A stretch of DNA of 17,519 nt from RUG754 sp041856085 (GTDB taxonomy: Bacteria > Bacillota > Clostridia > Peptostreptococcales > Anaerovoracaceae). This document shows, one piece after another, positions 1 to 7,638 of the stretch; position 1 is the stretch's first letter, and every line of letters begins with the position of its first letter. A program made the position numbers and the translations under genes. The stretch lies in contig JBHAFL010000056.1 in NCBI GenBank assembly GCA_041856085.1, positions 1 through 17,519 on the forward strand, in the 5' to 3' direction. The notes beneath the pieces are model-generated. The model saw only the letters and a program-made list of their open reading frames with translations. It searched no databases and was not told where the DNA came from.

Positions 1-242
1 CACTTGTCCTCAAGAAACCTCTCGCTTCTTGCAGACTTAAGTATCGTGCCGCCTCTCTGAAGAATATCGCCTACGGAGTATCTGTTAAGCTGTTTGATAT
101 CTCCGTCGAGCAAGCCCTCGAAGCCTCTTTCTATTCCGTACACTTCCATTCCCTCGTCGAGTCCGCACCTCACGGCGGCTCTTATTGCGGCATTCATTCC
201 CGGAGAATCGCCTCCGCTTGTAAGTACACCGATTTTTTTCAT
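1..242 (-). CDS. pfkA: 6-phosphofructokinase, N-terminal part (runs off window)
   Basis: The first 80 codons of ATP-dependent 6-phosphofructokinase, which phosphorylates fructose 6-phosphate to the 1,6-bisphosphate in cytoplasmic glycolysis. The protein begins MKKIGVLTSGGDSPGMNAAI, the nucleotide-binding start of the PfkA family. GFEGLL follows, and the stretch SVGDILQRGGTILKSARS is characteristic of bacterial PfkA. The ATG at 242-240 has a GAGG ribosome binding site at about 250-253. Only 11 bases separate it from the dnaE stop, so it is very probably cotranscribed with dnaE, and dnaE-pfkA is a common Firmicute order. The catalytic aspartates and the allosteric site lie outside the window, so allosteric behaviour cannot be judged. 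Confidence 0.95.
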   Translation of the reverse strand, partial: MKKIGVLTSGGDSPGMNAAIRAAVRCGLDEGMEVYGIERGFEGLLDGDIKQLNRYSVGDILQRGGTILKSARSERFLEDK

Positions 243-253
243 ATTTTTAACCT

Positions 254-3200
254 CTAAAACTTAACGTTTTCCTTTCCCAGAATACCGATGAGCTGGTTCT
301 TAAGGGACTCGCTCGCATCAACCGTATGTCCCGACCTCAGAAGTCTCCCGTCGCTCATATATAGGATAACCTCATTGTTGCCGGGCTGTCTCCTTATTGC
401 GGATAATATCATATCCATAGTAATCGACGGCTCCATCTCCGCCGGTATCCTCAGCTTGATTCTGCCGGAAGCCTCTTCATTTGCTTTTGTGCCGCTTATG
501 CGCACTCCCTCATTCTCGGCTTCGGATGTCTCCGCTCTTTCCGAATCCGGCTTAAGCAGGCTTATATCTTCTGCGATAATCTTAGGCGCCTCTTCTTCCT
601 TAAAATTAAGTCTTCCGCTTATCGCGATTACATTATCCTCATCCAAAATTCGGCTGACCCTCTCATATATCTTAGGGAAGATGACGACTTCCGCCGTACC
701 TATCAAGTCTTCTATCTCTACAAAAGCCATCATAGCGCCTGTCTTCGTGAGCTGTGTTTTTTTCGAGGCAATCATACCGCAAATTACGCATTTCATATTA
801 TCGTGCAGTTTGGAGTGCCTCAGCCCGCCGTCCGTATCCTCTACAGAAAGAATAAGGTCCTCGCAGGTTAGCGTACCCGTGTTTTTCAGGCTGACCGCAT
901 AGTCGTTTAACGGGTGATCGGTCAGATATACTCCGAGCATTTCTTTCTCCATAGAAAGCTGTATGTTTTTAGAGAACGGCGCAACCTCAGGGAGCGACGC
1001 CCCTAACGACAAGGCCGAAGCAGCTTCGCTCTCGGCGGAGAAAAGCGAAATCTGACCCTGAATATTCTTTTTTGCTTCATTCTGCGCAGATTCGAGCACA
1101 CTCTCGAAGCACGAGAGCATCGCCGCCCTGTTGTCCGAAAGCGAGTCCATTGCGCCGGATTTTATCAGCGACTCGACGGTTTTTTTGTTAACCTGCGATA
1201 TATCTACATTGGCTATGAAAGAAAATATATCCTTAGGGATTTCTTTTTTTCGCGCTTCTATTATAGCCTCGATGGCGCCGTCTCCTACATTCTTCACCCC
1301 GAGAAGCCCGAACCTTATCTTTCCCTCGTCTACAGTGAACTTCTTTTCAGAGCGGTTAACATCGGGAGGCAGAACCTCAATACCCATATCCAAGCTGTTT
1401 CTTATGTATTTCGCAATCTGAGCGCTGTTTCCCATAACGGACGTCATAAGAGCCGCCATAAATTCGGTAGGATAGTATTTTTTGAGGTACGCCGTCTCAT
1501 AAGCGAGAACCGCGTATGCCGCGGCGTGCGATTTGTTAAATGCGTAAGACGCGAAAGTAACCATATCTTCGAATATGGCTTCGGCAGCTTCCTTTGTAAC
1601 CCCGTTTCTTACGCAGCCCCTAATGTCTATGCTGCCGTCTTCGTTTAACTTACCGTTTATGAAGATGTCTTTTTCCTTAAGCATAACATCGTGCTTCTTT
1701 TTTGACATCGCCCTCCTCACGAGGTCGGAGCGGCCGTAGCTGTAACCCCCGAGGTCTCTTACTATCTGCATTACCTGCTCCTGATAAACCAGACAGCCGT
1801 AGGTTACGTCGAGTATTGGCGCGAGCTTATCCGTGACGTATTTTATCCTTGACGGATTTTTTTTGTTCTCGATGTATTTCGGTATAGAGTCCATCGGCCC
1901 CGGTCTGTATAGAGATATACCCGCCACTACGTCCTCGAAGCAGGACGGTTTAAGGGTTTTCATAAACTGGGTCATACCTCCCGATTCAAGCTGGAATACG
2001 CCGGAGGTATTGCCCTGTGATATCATCTCATAAACCGCGGCGTCATCGTAGCCGGACTTGGAGAAATCGATTCTCACACCGTGGTTTCTCTCTATCATCT
2101 CTAAGGCGTCCCTAATTACGGTCAGGTTTCTGAGACCGAGGAAGTCCATCTTAAGAAGCCCCAGTTCCTCTATCGTCGTCATAGTGAACTGAGTAGCCGG
2201 CCCCTTATCCGAAAGATAGAGCGGCACATAGCAGTCTATCGGGAGCCTCGAAATTACGACTCCGGCCGCGTGAGTGGAAGCATGCCTCGGAGTACCCTCA
2301 AGGGCTCTCGCCATATCAACGACTTTTTTTATTTCTTCGTCGCCCTCATAGAGAGGTCTCAGCTCCGAGCCATGCATATTGAGAGCCTTGTCAAGCGTCA
2401 TATCAAGCTCGAACGGTATCGCCTTAGCGATTTGATCCGCCTTTTGGTAGGTTGTGCCCATAACGCGGGCTACATCCCTTACCGCCTGCTTGGCTTTCAT
2501 CGTGCCGAAAGTTATTATCTGCGAAACCCTGTCTTCTCCGTACTTTTTCGTCACATAGTCTATGACTTCGCCTCGTCTCTCATAGCAGAAGTCGATATCT
2601 ATATCGGGCATGCTAATCCTCTCGGGATTCAAAAAACGCTCGAAGATGAGGTTATATCTTATGGGGTCTATATCGGTTATCCTGAGTGAATATGCGACCA
2701 AAGAACCCGCCGCGGAACCTCTGCCCGGACCCACCATTATTCCCCGCTGTTTAGCGAAATTTATGAAGTCCCAGACTATAAGGAAGTATTCCACATAGCC
2801 CATATCGTTTATGGTGTTGATTTCGTAGTCGAGCCTCTCCGAGAGCTCCGCGGTATCCGCCCTGTCGCCGTATCTGTCTCTAAGTCCCTTTTCACACAGT
2901 TCTTTGAAATATTCAAAATTGTTTTTGCCGTCGGGAGCTTTGAACTCCGGCAGATGGTACTCCCCGAACCTAAAATCGAAATTGCATTTGGCGGCAATCT
3001 CCGCGGTATTATCCACAGCCTCCGGGAGATAGTGGAATACTTCCCTCATCTCCTCTTCGCTCTTGAGATAGAACTCGTCGTTAGGAAACGACATTCTCCC
3101 GTCCTGAGAAAGCGTTGACCCGGTCTGAACGCATAAGAGTACGTCGTGAGCTTCCGCATCCTCGCGGCTTACGTAGTGAACGTCGTTCGTAGCCGCAAGC

Positions 3201-3796
3201 GGGATTGAAAGCTCACGCGAGAGCCTCAGCATATCTGGCAGGATAGCCTTTTCTTCCGTCAGCCCCTGATCCTGAATCTCGAGATAAAAATTGCCCTCTC
3301 CGAATATATCGAGAAGCTCCTCCGCCTCTTTTTTTGCCCCCTCGTAATCCTTGACAAGCAGTCTCTGCTGAATATTACCCGCAAGACAAGCCGAGAGCGC
3401 AATTATCCCCTCGCTATGTTCCCTGAGCAGCGCTTTATCCACCCTCGGTTTATAGTAATAGCCCTTGATATATCCTGTTGAAACTATCTTGATGAGATTG
3501 ATATATCCGGCTTCATTTTTTGCAAGCAAAATCAGATGACCGTGATGTTTATCATAGTCAGCTTCCTTATCCTTAAGTGTTCTCGCCGCAGTATATACCT
3601 CGCAGCCTATTATGGGCTTGATACCGTTTGCCTTGCACTCCTTATAGAATTCTACGGCGCCGAACATCGCGCCGTGGTCGGTAATAGCGAGCGAGTCCAT
3701 CCCAAGCTCTTTGGCTCGTGCGACTACCCTCTTTATCCTCGCCGCCCCGTCCAAAAGGCTGTATTCTGTATGTAAATGTAGATGTGTAAATGCCAT
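254..3796 (-). CDS. dnaE: DNA polymerase III subunit alpha (DnaE)
   Basis: Catalytic alpha subunit of the replicative DNA polymerase III, 1180 residues, close to the usual length. An N-terminal PHP domain (about 4-215) starts with HLHTEYS and has a full-looking set of metal-ligand motifs: H7/H9, D40/H41, E66, H87, C137, D205/H207. The polymerase core has GPGRGSAAGSL (356-366), the catalytic aspartates D400 and D402 in PDIDIDF, and D551 in KMDFLGL, matching E. coli D401, D403 and D555. Helix-hairpin-helix sequence lies near 830-890. A likely beta-clamp-binding motif, QISLF, is at 915-919, and an OB fold spans about 1002-1085. A charged linker and a small C-terminal domain follow. The start gives the standard MAFTHLHLHT N-terminus. 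No Shine-Dalgarno sequence precedes it, and a -10-like element ends seven bases before the A of the ATG. In Firmicutes DnaE often works beside PolC; polC is not in this window. Confidence 0.97.
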   Translation of the reverse strand: MAFTHLHLHTEYSLLDGAARIKRVVARAKELGMDSLAITDHGAMFGAVEFYKECKANGIKPIIGCEVYTAARTLKDKEADYDKHHGHLILLAKNEAGYINLIKIVSTGYIKGYYYKPRVDKALLREHSEGIIALSACLAGNIQQRLLVKDYEGAKKEAEELLDIFGEGNFYLEIQDQGLTEEKAILPDMLRLSRELSIPLAATNDVHYVSREDAEAHDVLLCVQTGSTLSQDGRMSFPNDEFYLKSEEEMREVFHYLPEAVDNTAEIAAKCNFDFRFGEYHLPEFKAPDGKNNFEYFKELCEKGLRDRYGDRADTAELSERLDYEINTINDMGYVEYFLIVWDFINFAKQRGIMVGPGRGSAAGSLVAYSLRITDIDPIRYNLIFERFLNPERISMPDIDIDFCYERRGEVIDYVTKKYGEDRVSQIITFGTMKAKQAVRDVARVMGTTYQKADQIAKAIPFELDMTLDKALNMHGSELRPLYEGDEEIKKVVDMARALEGTPRHASTHAAGVVISRLPIDCYVPLYLSDKGPATQFTMTTIEELGLLKMDFLGLRNLTVIRDALEMIERNHGVRIDFSKSGYDDAAVYEMISQGNTSGVFQLESGGMTQFMKTLKPSCFEDVVAGISLYRPGPMDSIPKYIENKKNPSRIKYVTDKLAPILDVTYGCLVYQEQVMQIVRDLGGYSYGRSDLVRRAMSKKKHDVMLKEKDIFINGKLNEDGSIDIRGCVRNGVTKEAAEAIFEDMVTFASYAFNKSHAAAYAVLAYETAYLKKYYPTEFMAALMTSVMGNSAQIAKYIRNSLDMGIEVLPPDVNRSEKKFTVDEGKIRFGLLGVKNVGDGAIEAIIEARKKEIPKDIFSFIANVDISQVNKKTVESLIKSGAMDSLSDNRAAMLSCFESVLESAQNEAKKNIQGQISLFSAESEAASALSLGASLPEVAPFSKNIQLSMEKEMLGVYLTDHPLNDYAVSLKNTGTLTCEDLILSVEDTDGGLRHSKLHDNMKCVICGMIASKKTQLTKTGAMMAFVEIEDLIGTAEVVIFPKIYERVSRILDEDNVIAISGRLNFKEEEAPKIIAEDISLLKPDSERAETSEAENEGVRISGTKANEEASGRIKLRIPAEMEPSITMDMILSAIRRQPGNNEVILYMSDGRLLRSGHTVDASESLKNQLIGILGKENVKF

Positions 3797-3802
3797 GATG
3801 AT

Positions 3803-3831
3803 ATTTTAACATATTTTGCTCTTTATTAAAA
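3803..3831 (-). promoter_or_regulatory. Putative dnaE promoter, extended -10, leaderless geometry
   Basis: On the minus strand TGtTAAAAT forms an extended -10 (hexamer at 3808-3803, TG at 3811-3810). A weak -35, TTTTAA, lies at 3831-3826 with a 17-base spacer. Six bases separate the hexamer from the dnaE ATG, so the predicted start of transcription is the A of the start codon. This agrees with the lack of a ribosome binding site. The -35 is poor, so the call rests on the -10 and the spacing. Confidence 0.45.
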
Positions 3832-3850
3832 GCTCTGTACGTGATAAAAT
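3822..3850 (+). promoter_or_regulatory. Putative promoter of the EEP-family gene, extended -10
   Basis: TGaTAAAAT at 3842-3850 matches an extended -10 element. A weak -35, TTTATT, is at 3822-3827 with 17-base spacing. Transcription would start near 3857, leaving a leader of about 27 bases that contains the GGGAGG ribosome binding site at 3872-3877. The -35 hexamer overlaps that of the divergent dnaE promoter, so RNA polymerase could probably occupy only one at a time. Confidence 0.4.
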
Positions 3851-3883
3851 ATATGCATCACATTATAATCAGGGAGGACAAAA

Positions 3884-5038
3884 ATGGCAAGACATTCGAA
3901 CAATCGTAACATTTTTCGGTATTCTCGCAGCTTCGAGTTCTCTAAGAGGCGAGGCTCTGCCGGTTCAATAATTAAGGCGATACTGATACTCATTCTTATA
4001 CTGTTTTTGATTGTATCGGGATATATAGCATATATAGTCTTTTCATTCGAGCGACTTCCCGACAATCAGAATCTCGATATCGTCGGAACTTGTGACAACT
4101 CCGTCATAAAGACGGGCAAAAAAAATATCCACCACTTAACCTCGTGGAATGTAGATTTCGGCGCTTTCACGGATAATTTCAGCTTTTTTATGGACGGCGG
4201 CACCTACTCAAGAGCGCTTTCAAAAGACGAAACCGTTAAAAACATAAACAATATAATTTATGAACTCGAGGAAATCAACCCCGAGCTTATGCTTATACAA
4301 GAGGTGGATTTTGACTCCACCCGCTCGCATAAGGTCGATCAGGTGAAGCTGTTCAGGGATTTTTTCAGCGGCGACTATCAGTCCACCTACGGTATGAACT
4401 ATAACTCTTCATATTTGTTTTACCCGCTTTTGTCACCTATAGGGCGCTCGCGCTCGGGTATAATGACTTTCAGTAAATACGATATCAATTTCGCTGTCAG
4501 AAGAAGCCTGCCGATACAGACGGATATATATAAGCTGCTCGACCTCGACAGGGCATATACTGTTAACCGCATATCCGCCTCAAACGGCAAAGAGCTGGTG
4601 CTTATCAACCTGCATCTTTCTGCATATACCAAAGATTCCACGATTGTCAGGAAGCAGCTCGACATGATTTATTCTACCATAAACGAGGAATATGCTAAAG
4701 GCAACTATGTAATATGCGGCGGCGACTTCAATATGGATCTTCTTTCGGATTCCGCCTCGATATTCGGTGTTCCTATCGGCGAATATAGCTGGACGAGCCC
4801 GTTTCCCGAAGAATCTCTCCCCGATTGCGTCAGCTTGTGTGCGCCGCTCGACATAGAGAATCCCGTTCCATCATGCCGCAACGCCAATGCTCCGTGGGAT
4901 CCCGAAGAGGTCTTTCAGGTCACTGTCGACGGTTTCCTCGTGTCTGACAATGTGAAAGTGACAAAATGCGAGGTTCTTGACCGACAGTTCAAATACTCCG
5001 ACCATCAGCCGATTAACCTGTTCTTCATTCTGAAATAA
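3884..5038 (+). CDS. Membrane-anchored endonuclease/exonuclease/phosphatase-family protein
   Basis: A 384-residue protein with a short basic N-terminus, one transmembrane helix (about 29-53, rich in Ile/Leu) and a large domain probably facing outside. The domain has the motifs of the EEP (DNase I / exonuclease III / inositol phosphatase) superfamily in order: SWNVDFG (N89), LIQEVD (E140), NLHLSAY (H244), GGDFNMDL (D281, N283), TVDGFLV (D349) and YSDHQPI (D373, H374). These residues bind magnesium and activate water, so the enzyme is probably active. The family splits phosphodiester or phosphomonoester bonds in DNA, RNA, phosphoinositides or sphingomyelin, and the substrate cannot be read from the sequence. 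The start has GGGAGG six bases upstream. It is the only plus-strand gene here, divergent from dnaE, and has its own terminator. An anchored extracytoplasmic nuclease or lipid phosphodiesterase fits best. Confidence 0.85.
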   Translation: MARHSNNRNIFRYSRSFEFSKRRGSAGSIIKAILILILILFLIVSGYIAYIVFSFERLPDNQNLDIVGTCDNSVIKTGKKNIHHLTSWNVDFGAFTDNFSFFMDGGTYSRALSKDETVKNINNIIYELEEINPELMLIQEVDFDSTRSHKVDQVKLFRDFFSGDYQSTYGMNYNSSYLFYPLLSPIGRSRSGIMTFSKYDINFAVRRSLPIQTDIYKLLDLDRAYTVNRISASNGKELVLINLHLSAYTKDSTIVRKQLDMIYSTINEEYAKGNYVICGGDFNMDLLSDSASIFGVPIGEYSWTSPFPEESLPDCVSLCAPLDIENPVPSCRNANAPWDPEEVFQVTVDGFLVSDNVKVTKCEVLDRQFKYSDHQPINLFFILK

Positions 5039-5043
5039 ATCAA

Positions 5044-5081
5044 CGCCGCGTACTTTCTGTTTTTCGTACGCGGCGATTTTT
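5044..5081 (+). terminator. Rho-independent terminator of the EEP-family gene
   Basis: A perfect 10-bp stem, CGCCGCGTAC (5044-5053) with GTACGCGGCG (5066-5075), has a 12-base loop and is followed by ATTTTTAT. It starts five bases after the plus-strand stop codon. The aro operon converges on it from the other side. In that direction the stem is followed only by TTGATTTATTT, so it may act as a weaker terminator there. Confidence 0.9.
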
Positions 5082-5091
5082 ATCGGCTTGC

Positions 5092-5118
5092 TTTTCAGGT
5101 TTTTCAGGTTTTTTAGGT
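5092..5118. repeat. Three tandem 9-bp units overlapping the aro gene stop codon
   Basis: TTTTCAGGT occurs at 5092-5100 and again at 5101-5109, followed by TTTTTAGGT at 5110-5118 with one mismatch. The third unit contains the stop codon of the fused aro gene (5115-5113, minus strand). It looks like local slippage duplication, and no function is evident. Confidence 0.75.
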
Positions 5119-7638
5119 TCGTCCGACTATTTTTTTAACTATGAAATCAGTATTTTCGATGTCACCGTCTATAATCTCGTCAGCCCAAGACCTATAGAGA
5201 GGAAGTCTCATCTCGTATAATCTCTCTATTCCCTTTTCGCTGCTCAGAGGTCTTCCTATTGTCGGCAGCGAGCTCGGCTCTCTGTCGATGAAGAATATCC
5301 TGCCGTTTGCGGCAAGACTGTAGTAGTTTTCTTCCCTCTCCACCGCGCCTCCTCCGGTCGATATCACTATGCCTTTCTTTTCTCTCAGTTCCGAGATTAC
5401 CGTGCGCTCCACATCTCTAAAATATTCTTCTCCATCCTGAGCGAATATCTCAGGTATAGCACGTCCCTCTCTCGCTTCTATGAGTACGTCCGTATCGTAA
5501 AACTCCATTCCGGTTTTTTCGGAAACCGCCCTGCCTATAGTGGACTTGCCGGAGCCTGGCATACCGATTAAAACGATATTGGATATACTCGGCAACATCT
5601 TATTTTTGATTCTGTCGAATAGGGTCTTCTTATCCTCGAATTTATCCGCCGAGAAAAGCATAGCGGAATATATGCCCTGCCAAATAAGCATATCAAGCCC
5701 CCCGATTGAGTCGATGAGGTTCTTTTTTGCCTGGCAGACAAGCTCGGTTCTGAGCGGGTTATATATTAAGTCTATCACCTGCTTAAGTTTGGTGAACGCT
5801 CCGGGATTGATTAGGGCTTTACCCTCGTCAGGGTACATTCCTACAGGGGTCGCATTGATAATAAGCTCGCAGTCCGCTATGTTTTCGAAGCAGTTTTTTT
5901 CATTGAGAGCGCTGTGCGAAAGCGTATGTACCTCGGCTGCTCTTCTGTCGAAGAGAACCTGCGAGGCAGCCTTGGAAGCACCGCCGTTTCCCAGGACGAC
6001 ACATTTTTTGCCCCCTGCCGAAATCCCGTTATCATCCATCATATTCTTCAGACCGTAATAGTCCGTGTTATAGCCGATCAGCCTGCCGTTTCTCCTCACA
6101 ATGGTGTTGACTGCGCCTATCGCCTTAACCTCAGGAGAAATCTCGTCGAGATATTTTATCACTTTTTCTTTGTAGGGAACGGTAACATTGAGTCCTGACC
6201 ACTCTCCCTCTTTAAGGAAGCTCTCGATTTCTTCCTCTTTCTTCTCGAAAAGACGGTATTCATAGCTTATTCCCGTCTCCTCGCATATCAGTTCATGCAG
6301 GATAGGGCTGTAGCTGTGCGAAAGTTTTTTGCCGAGTAAGCCGAAGTGCTGTTTCTCTTCTTTTTTCGTGAGTTCCATTATTTTTTTGAGAACTTCTTTT
6401 TCGATATCCGTCCTGCCTCTGAGAATCTCTTCTTCCCTCTTGCCGTCGTATACGGGGAGACCCTCGGCGGATTTAAGTCTGCCGATTTTTTTAGCTGCTT
6501 CAAGCCTCTTCGAAAGTGCCGCAATTATTATATCATCCTGTGCGTCAATCTCTCTGCGAAGCTCCTCTATAGAACTGAGGCGGGGGAGGTTCGACTCTTC
6601 TCCGCCATGTTCGTCGTTTTCACGCAGGGCGTCATATATGGCTATTGCGGCGGCAGCCTCTATGCAGGGCAGCGCTCTATATACAATGCACGGGTCGTGT
6701 CTGCCCTGAATGCTTATCTCAACCTCTTCACCCGTCTTGAGATTGACGCTTTTTTGTTTCTTGGGTATCGACGACGTCGGTTTGATCGCCGTCCTGAACA
6801 CTATAGGCATACCCGTGGCGATACCGCCGAGTATTCCTCCGTGGTTATTGGTACGCGTCCTGATATTCCCGTTTTCATCACGAAAGAACTCGTCGTTATT
6901 CTCAGAACCGAGCAGCCTCGTTCCCTTGAAGCCGGAGCCGAACTCTATACCCTTGACAGCCGGTATTCCGAATACAGCTTCCGAGATTCTCCCCTCAAGT
7001 CCGTCAAAATATGCGTCGCCGCAGCTTCCTGCTTTTAATCCCATTATACCGCATTCTACGACACCGCCTACGGAATCTTCCCTCGCTTTAGCCGCCTCAA
7101 CCATATCCTCGAAGCCCATAGGGTCGGTCTGACCCCCTATTTCCACGATATCGGTCATTACCTCTATCCCGTCCTTTTTAAGGAGCTGCTTAGCTATTCC
7201 TCCGGCAATGCAGAGTCCCACGGTAAGCCTGCCGCTGAATCTGCCGCCGCCGCTTGTATCGGACTCTATCCCGTCTTTCATCATCATTGTAAAATCGGCA
7301 TGTCCCGGTCTCGGTATATATCTAAGCTTCTCGTAAGAAGAGGAATCAACATCCCTGTTAAGAACCTCGGCTTCTATGACCGGCTTCGAAACGATTCCCA
7401 GCCTGCCGGCGAAATTGACGACCCCCGCCGTCCAGTTGACCTCGTCCGGCTCTTTTCGCTTCGTAACCAGCCCCTCAAGCTCTTCGCCGAGCGGCGAGCG
7501 TCTCCTGAGAAAATCATCAAGCTCGCCGTAATCTATGACCGTACCCTCGGGTACGCCCTCTATTCTGACTTTTATCGACTCACCGTGGGAACTGCCGTCT
7601 ATCTTAACCTTGAATTTTCTTCCGTATGTGCTTGCCAT
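5113..7638 (-). CDS. Four-domain fusion: chorismate synthase, chorismate mutase (AroQ), shikimate dehydrogenase, shikimate kinase
   Basis: An 841-residue cytoplasmic protein with four enzymes of aromatic amino acid synthesis in one frame. AroC (about 1-345) has SSHG (H18), RPGHADF (H113), SGGGRFSGRLT and GRHDP (312-316); it makes chorismate from EPSP using reduced FMN. An AroQ mutase (about 354-430) has R361, R378, K389, D398, R401/E402 and perhaps Q430; it turns chorismate into prephenate. AroE (about 432-680) has the shikimate-binding SHS (440-442), NVTVPYK with K490, NTD with D526, an NADP loop GNGGAS (550-555) and WQG (Q654). AroK (about 686-841) has Walker A GMPGSGKST (692-700), DTD (D717), FRDVE (R741), GGG (762-764) and RPL (796-798). 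The ATG at 7638 shares its A with the aroA stop (TAATG) and has GGGAGGAG eight bases upstream. An in-frame ATG at 7683 lies inside aroA and is less likely. All key residues look intact; no frameshift is visible. Confidence 0.93.
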   Translation of the reverse strand: MASTYGRKFKVKIDGSSHGESIKVRIEGVPEGTVIDYGELDDFLRRRSPLGEELEGLVTKRKEPDEVNWTAGVVNFAGRLGIVSKPVIEAEVLNRDVDSSSYEKLRYIPRPGHADFTMMMKDGIESDTSGGGRFSGRLTVGLCIAGGIAKQLLKKDGIEVMTDIVEIGGQTDPMGFEDMVEAAKAREDSVGGVVECGIMGLKAGSCGDAYFDGLEGRISEAVFGIPAVKGIEFGSGFKGTRLLGSENNDEFFRDENGNIRTRTNNHGGILGGIATGMPIVFRTAIKPTSSIPKKQKSVNLKTGEEVEISIQGRHDPCIVYRALPCIEAAAAIAIYDALRENDEHGGEESNLPRLSSIEELRREIDAQDDIIIAALSKRLEAAKKIGRLKSAEGLPVYDGKREEEILRGRTDIEKEVLKKIMELTKKEEKQHFGLLGKKLSHSYSPILHELICEETGISYEYRLFEKKEEEIESFLKEGEWSGLNVTVPYKEKVIKYLDEISPEVKAIGAVNTIVRRNGRLIGYNTDYYGLKNMMDDNGISAGGKKCVVLGNGGASKAASQVLFDRRAAEVHTLSHSALNEKNCFENIADCELIINATPVGMYPDEGKALINPGAFTKLKQVIDLIYNPLRTELVCQAKKNLIDSIGGLDMLIWQGIYSAMLFSADKFEDKKTLFDRIKNKMLPSISNIVLIGMPGSGKSTIGRAVSEKTGMEFYDTDVLIEAREGRAIPEIFAQDGEEYFRDVERTVISELREKKGIVISTGGGAVEREENYYSLAANGRIFFIDREPSSLPTIGRPLSSEKGIERLYEMRLPLYRSWADEIIDGDIENTDFIVKKIVGRT

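Noticed and set aside
1857..1864. A run of eight A in the dnaE message, considered as a programmed slippage site.
   Set aside because: The frame continues intact through conserved DnaE sequence, and no stimulatory hairpin or short alternative product is evident.
3862..3869. A perfect TATAAT upstream of the EEP-family gene, considered as its -10.
   Set aside because: Transcription would start around the ribosome binding site and remove it, and no -35 lies at 16-18 bases; the extended -10 at 3842-3850 fits better.
6346..7038. A 230-residue open frame on the plus strand inside the fused aro gene.
   Set aside because: It is antisense to the AroC and AroQ domains, has no family motifs and no ribosome binding site; it is a by-product of codon use on the coding strand.
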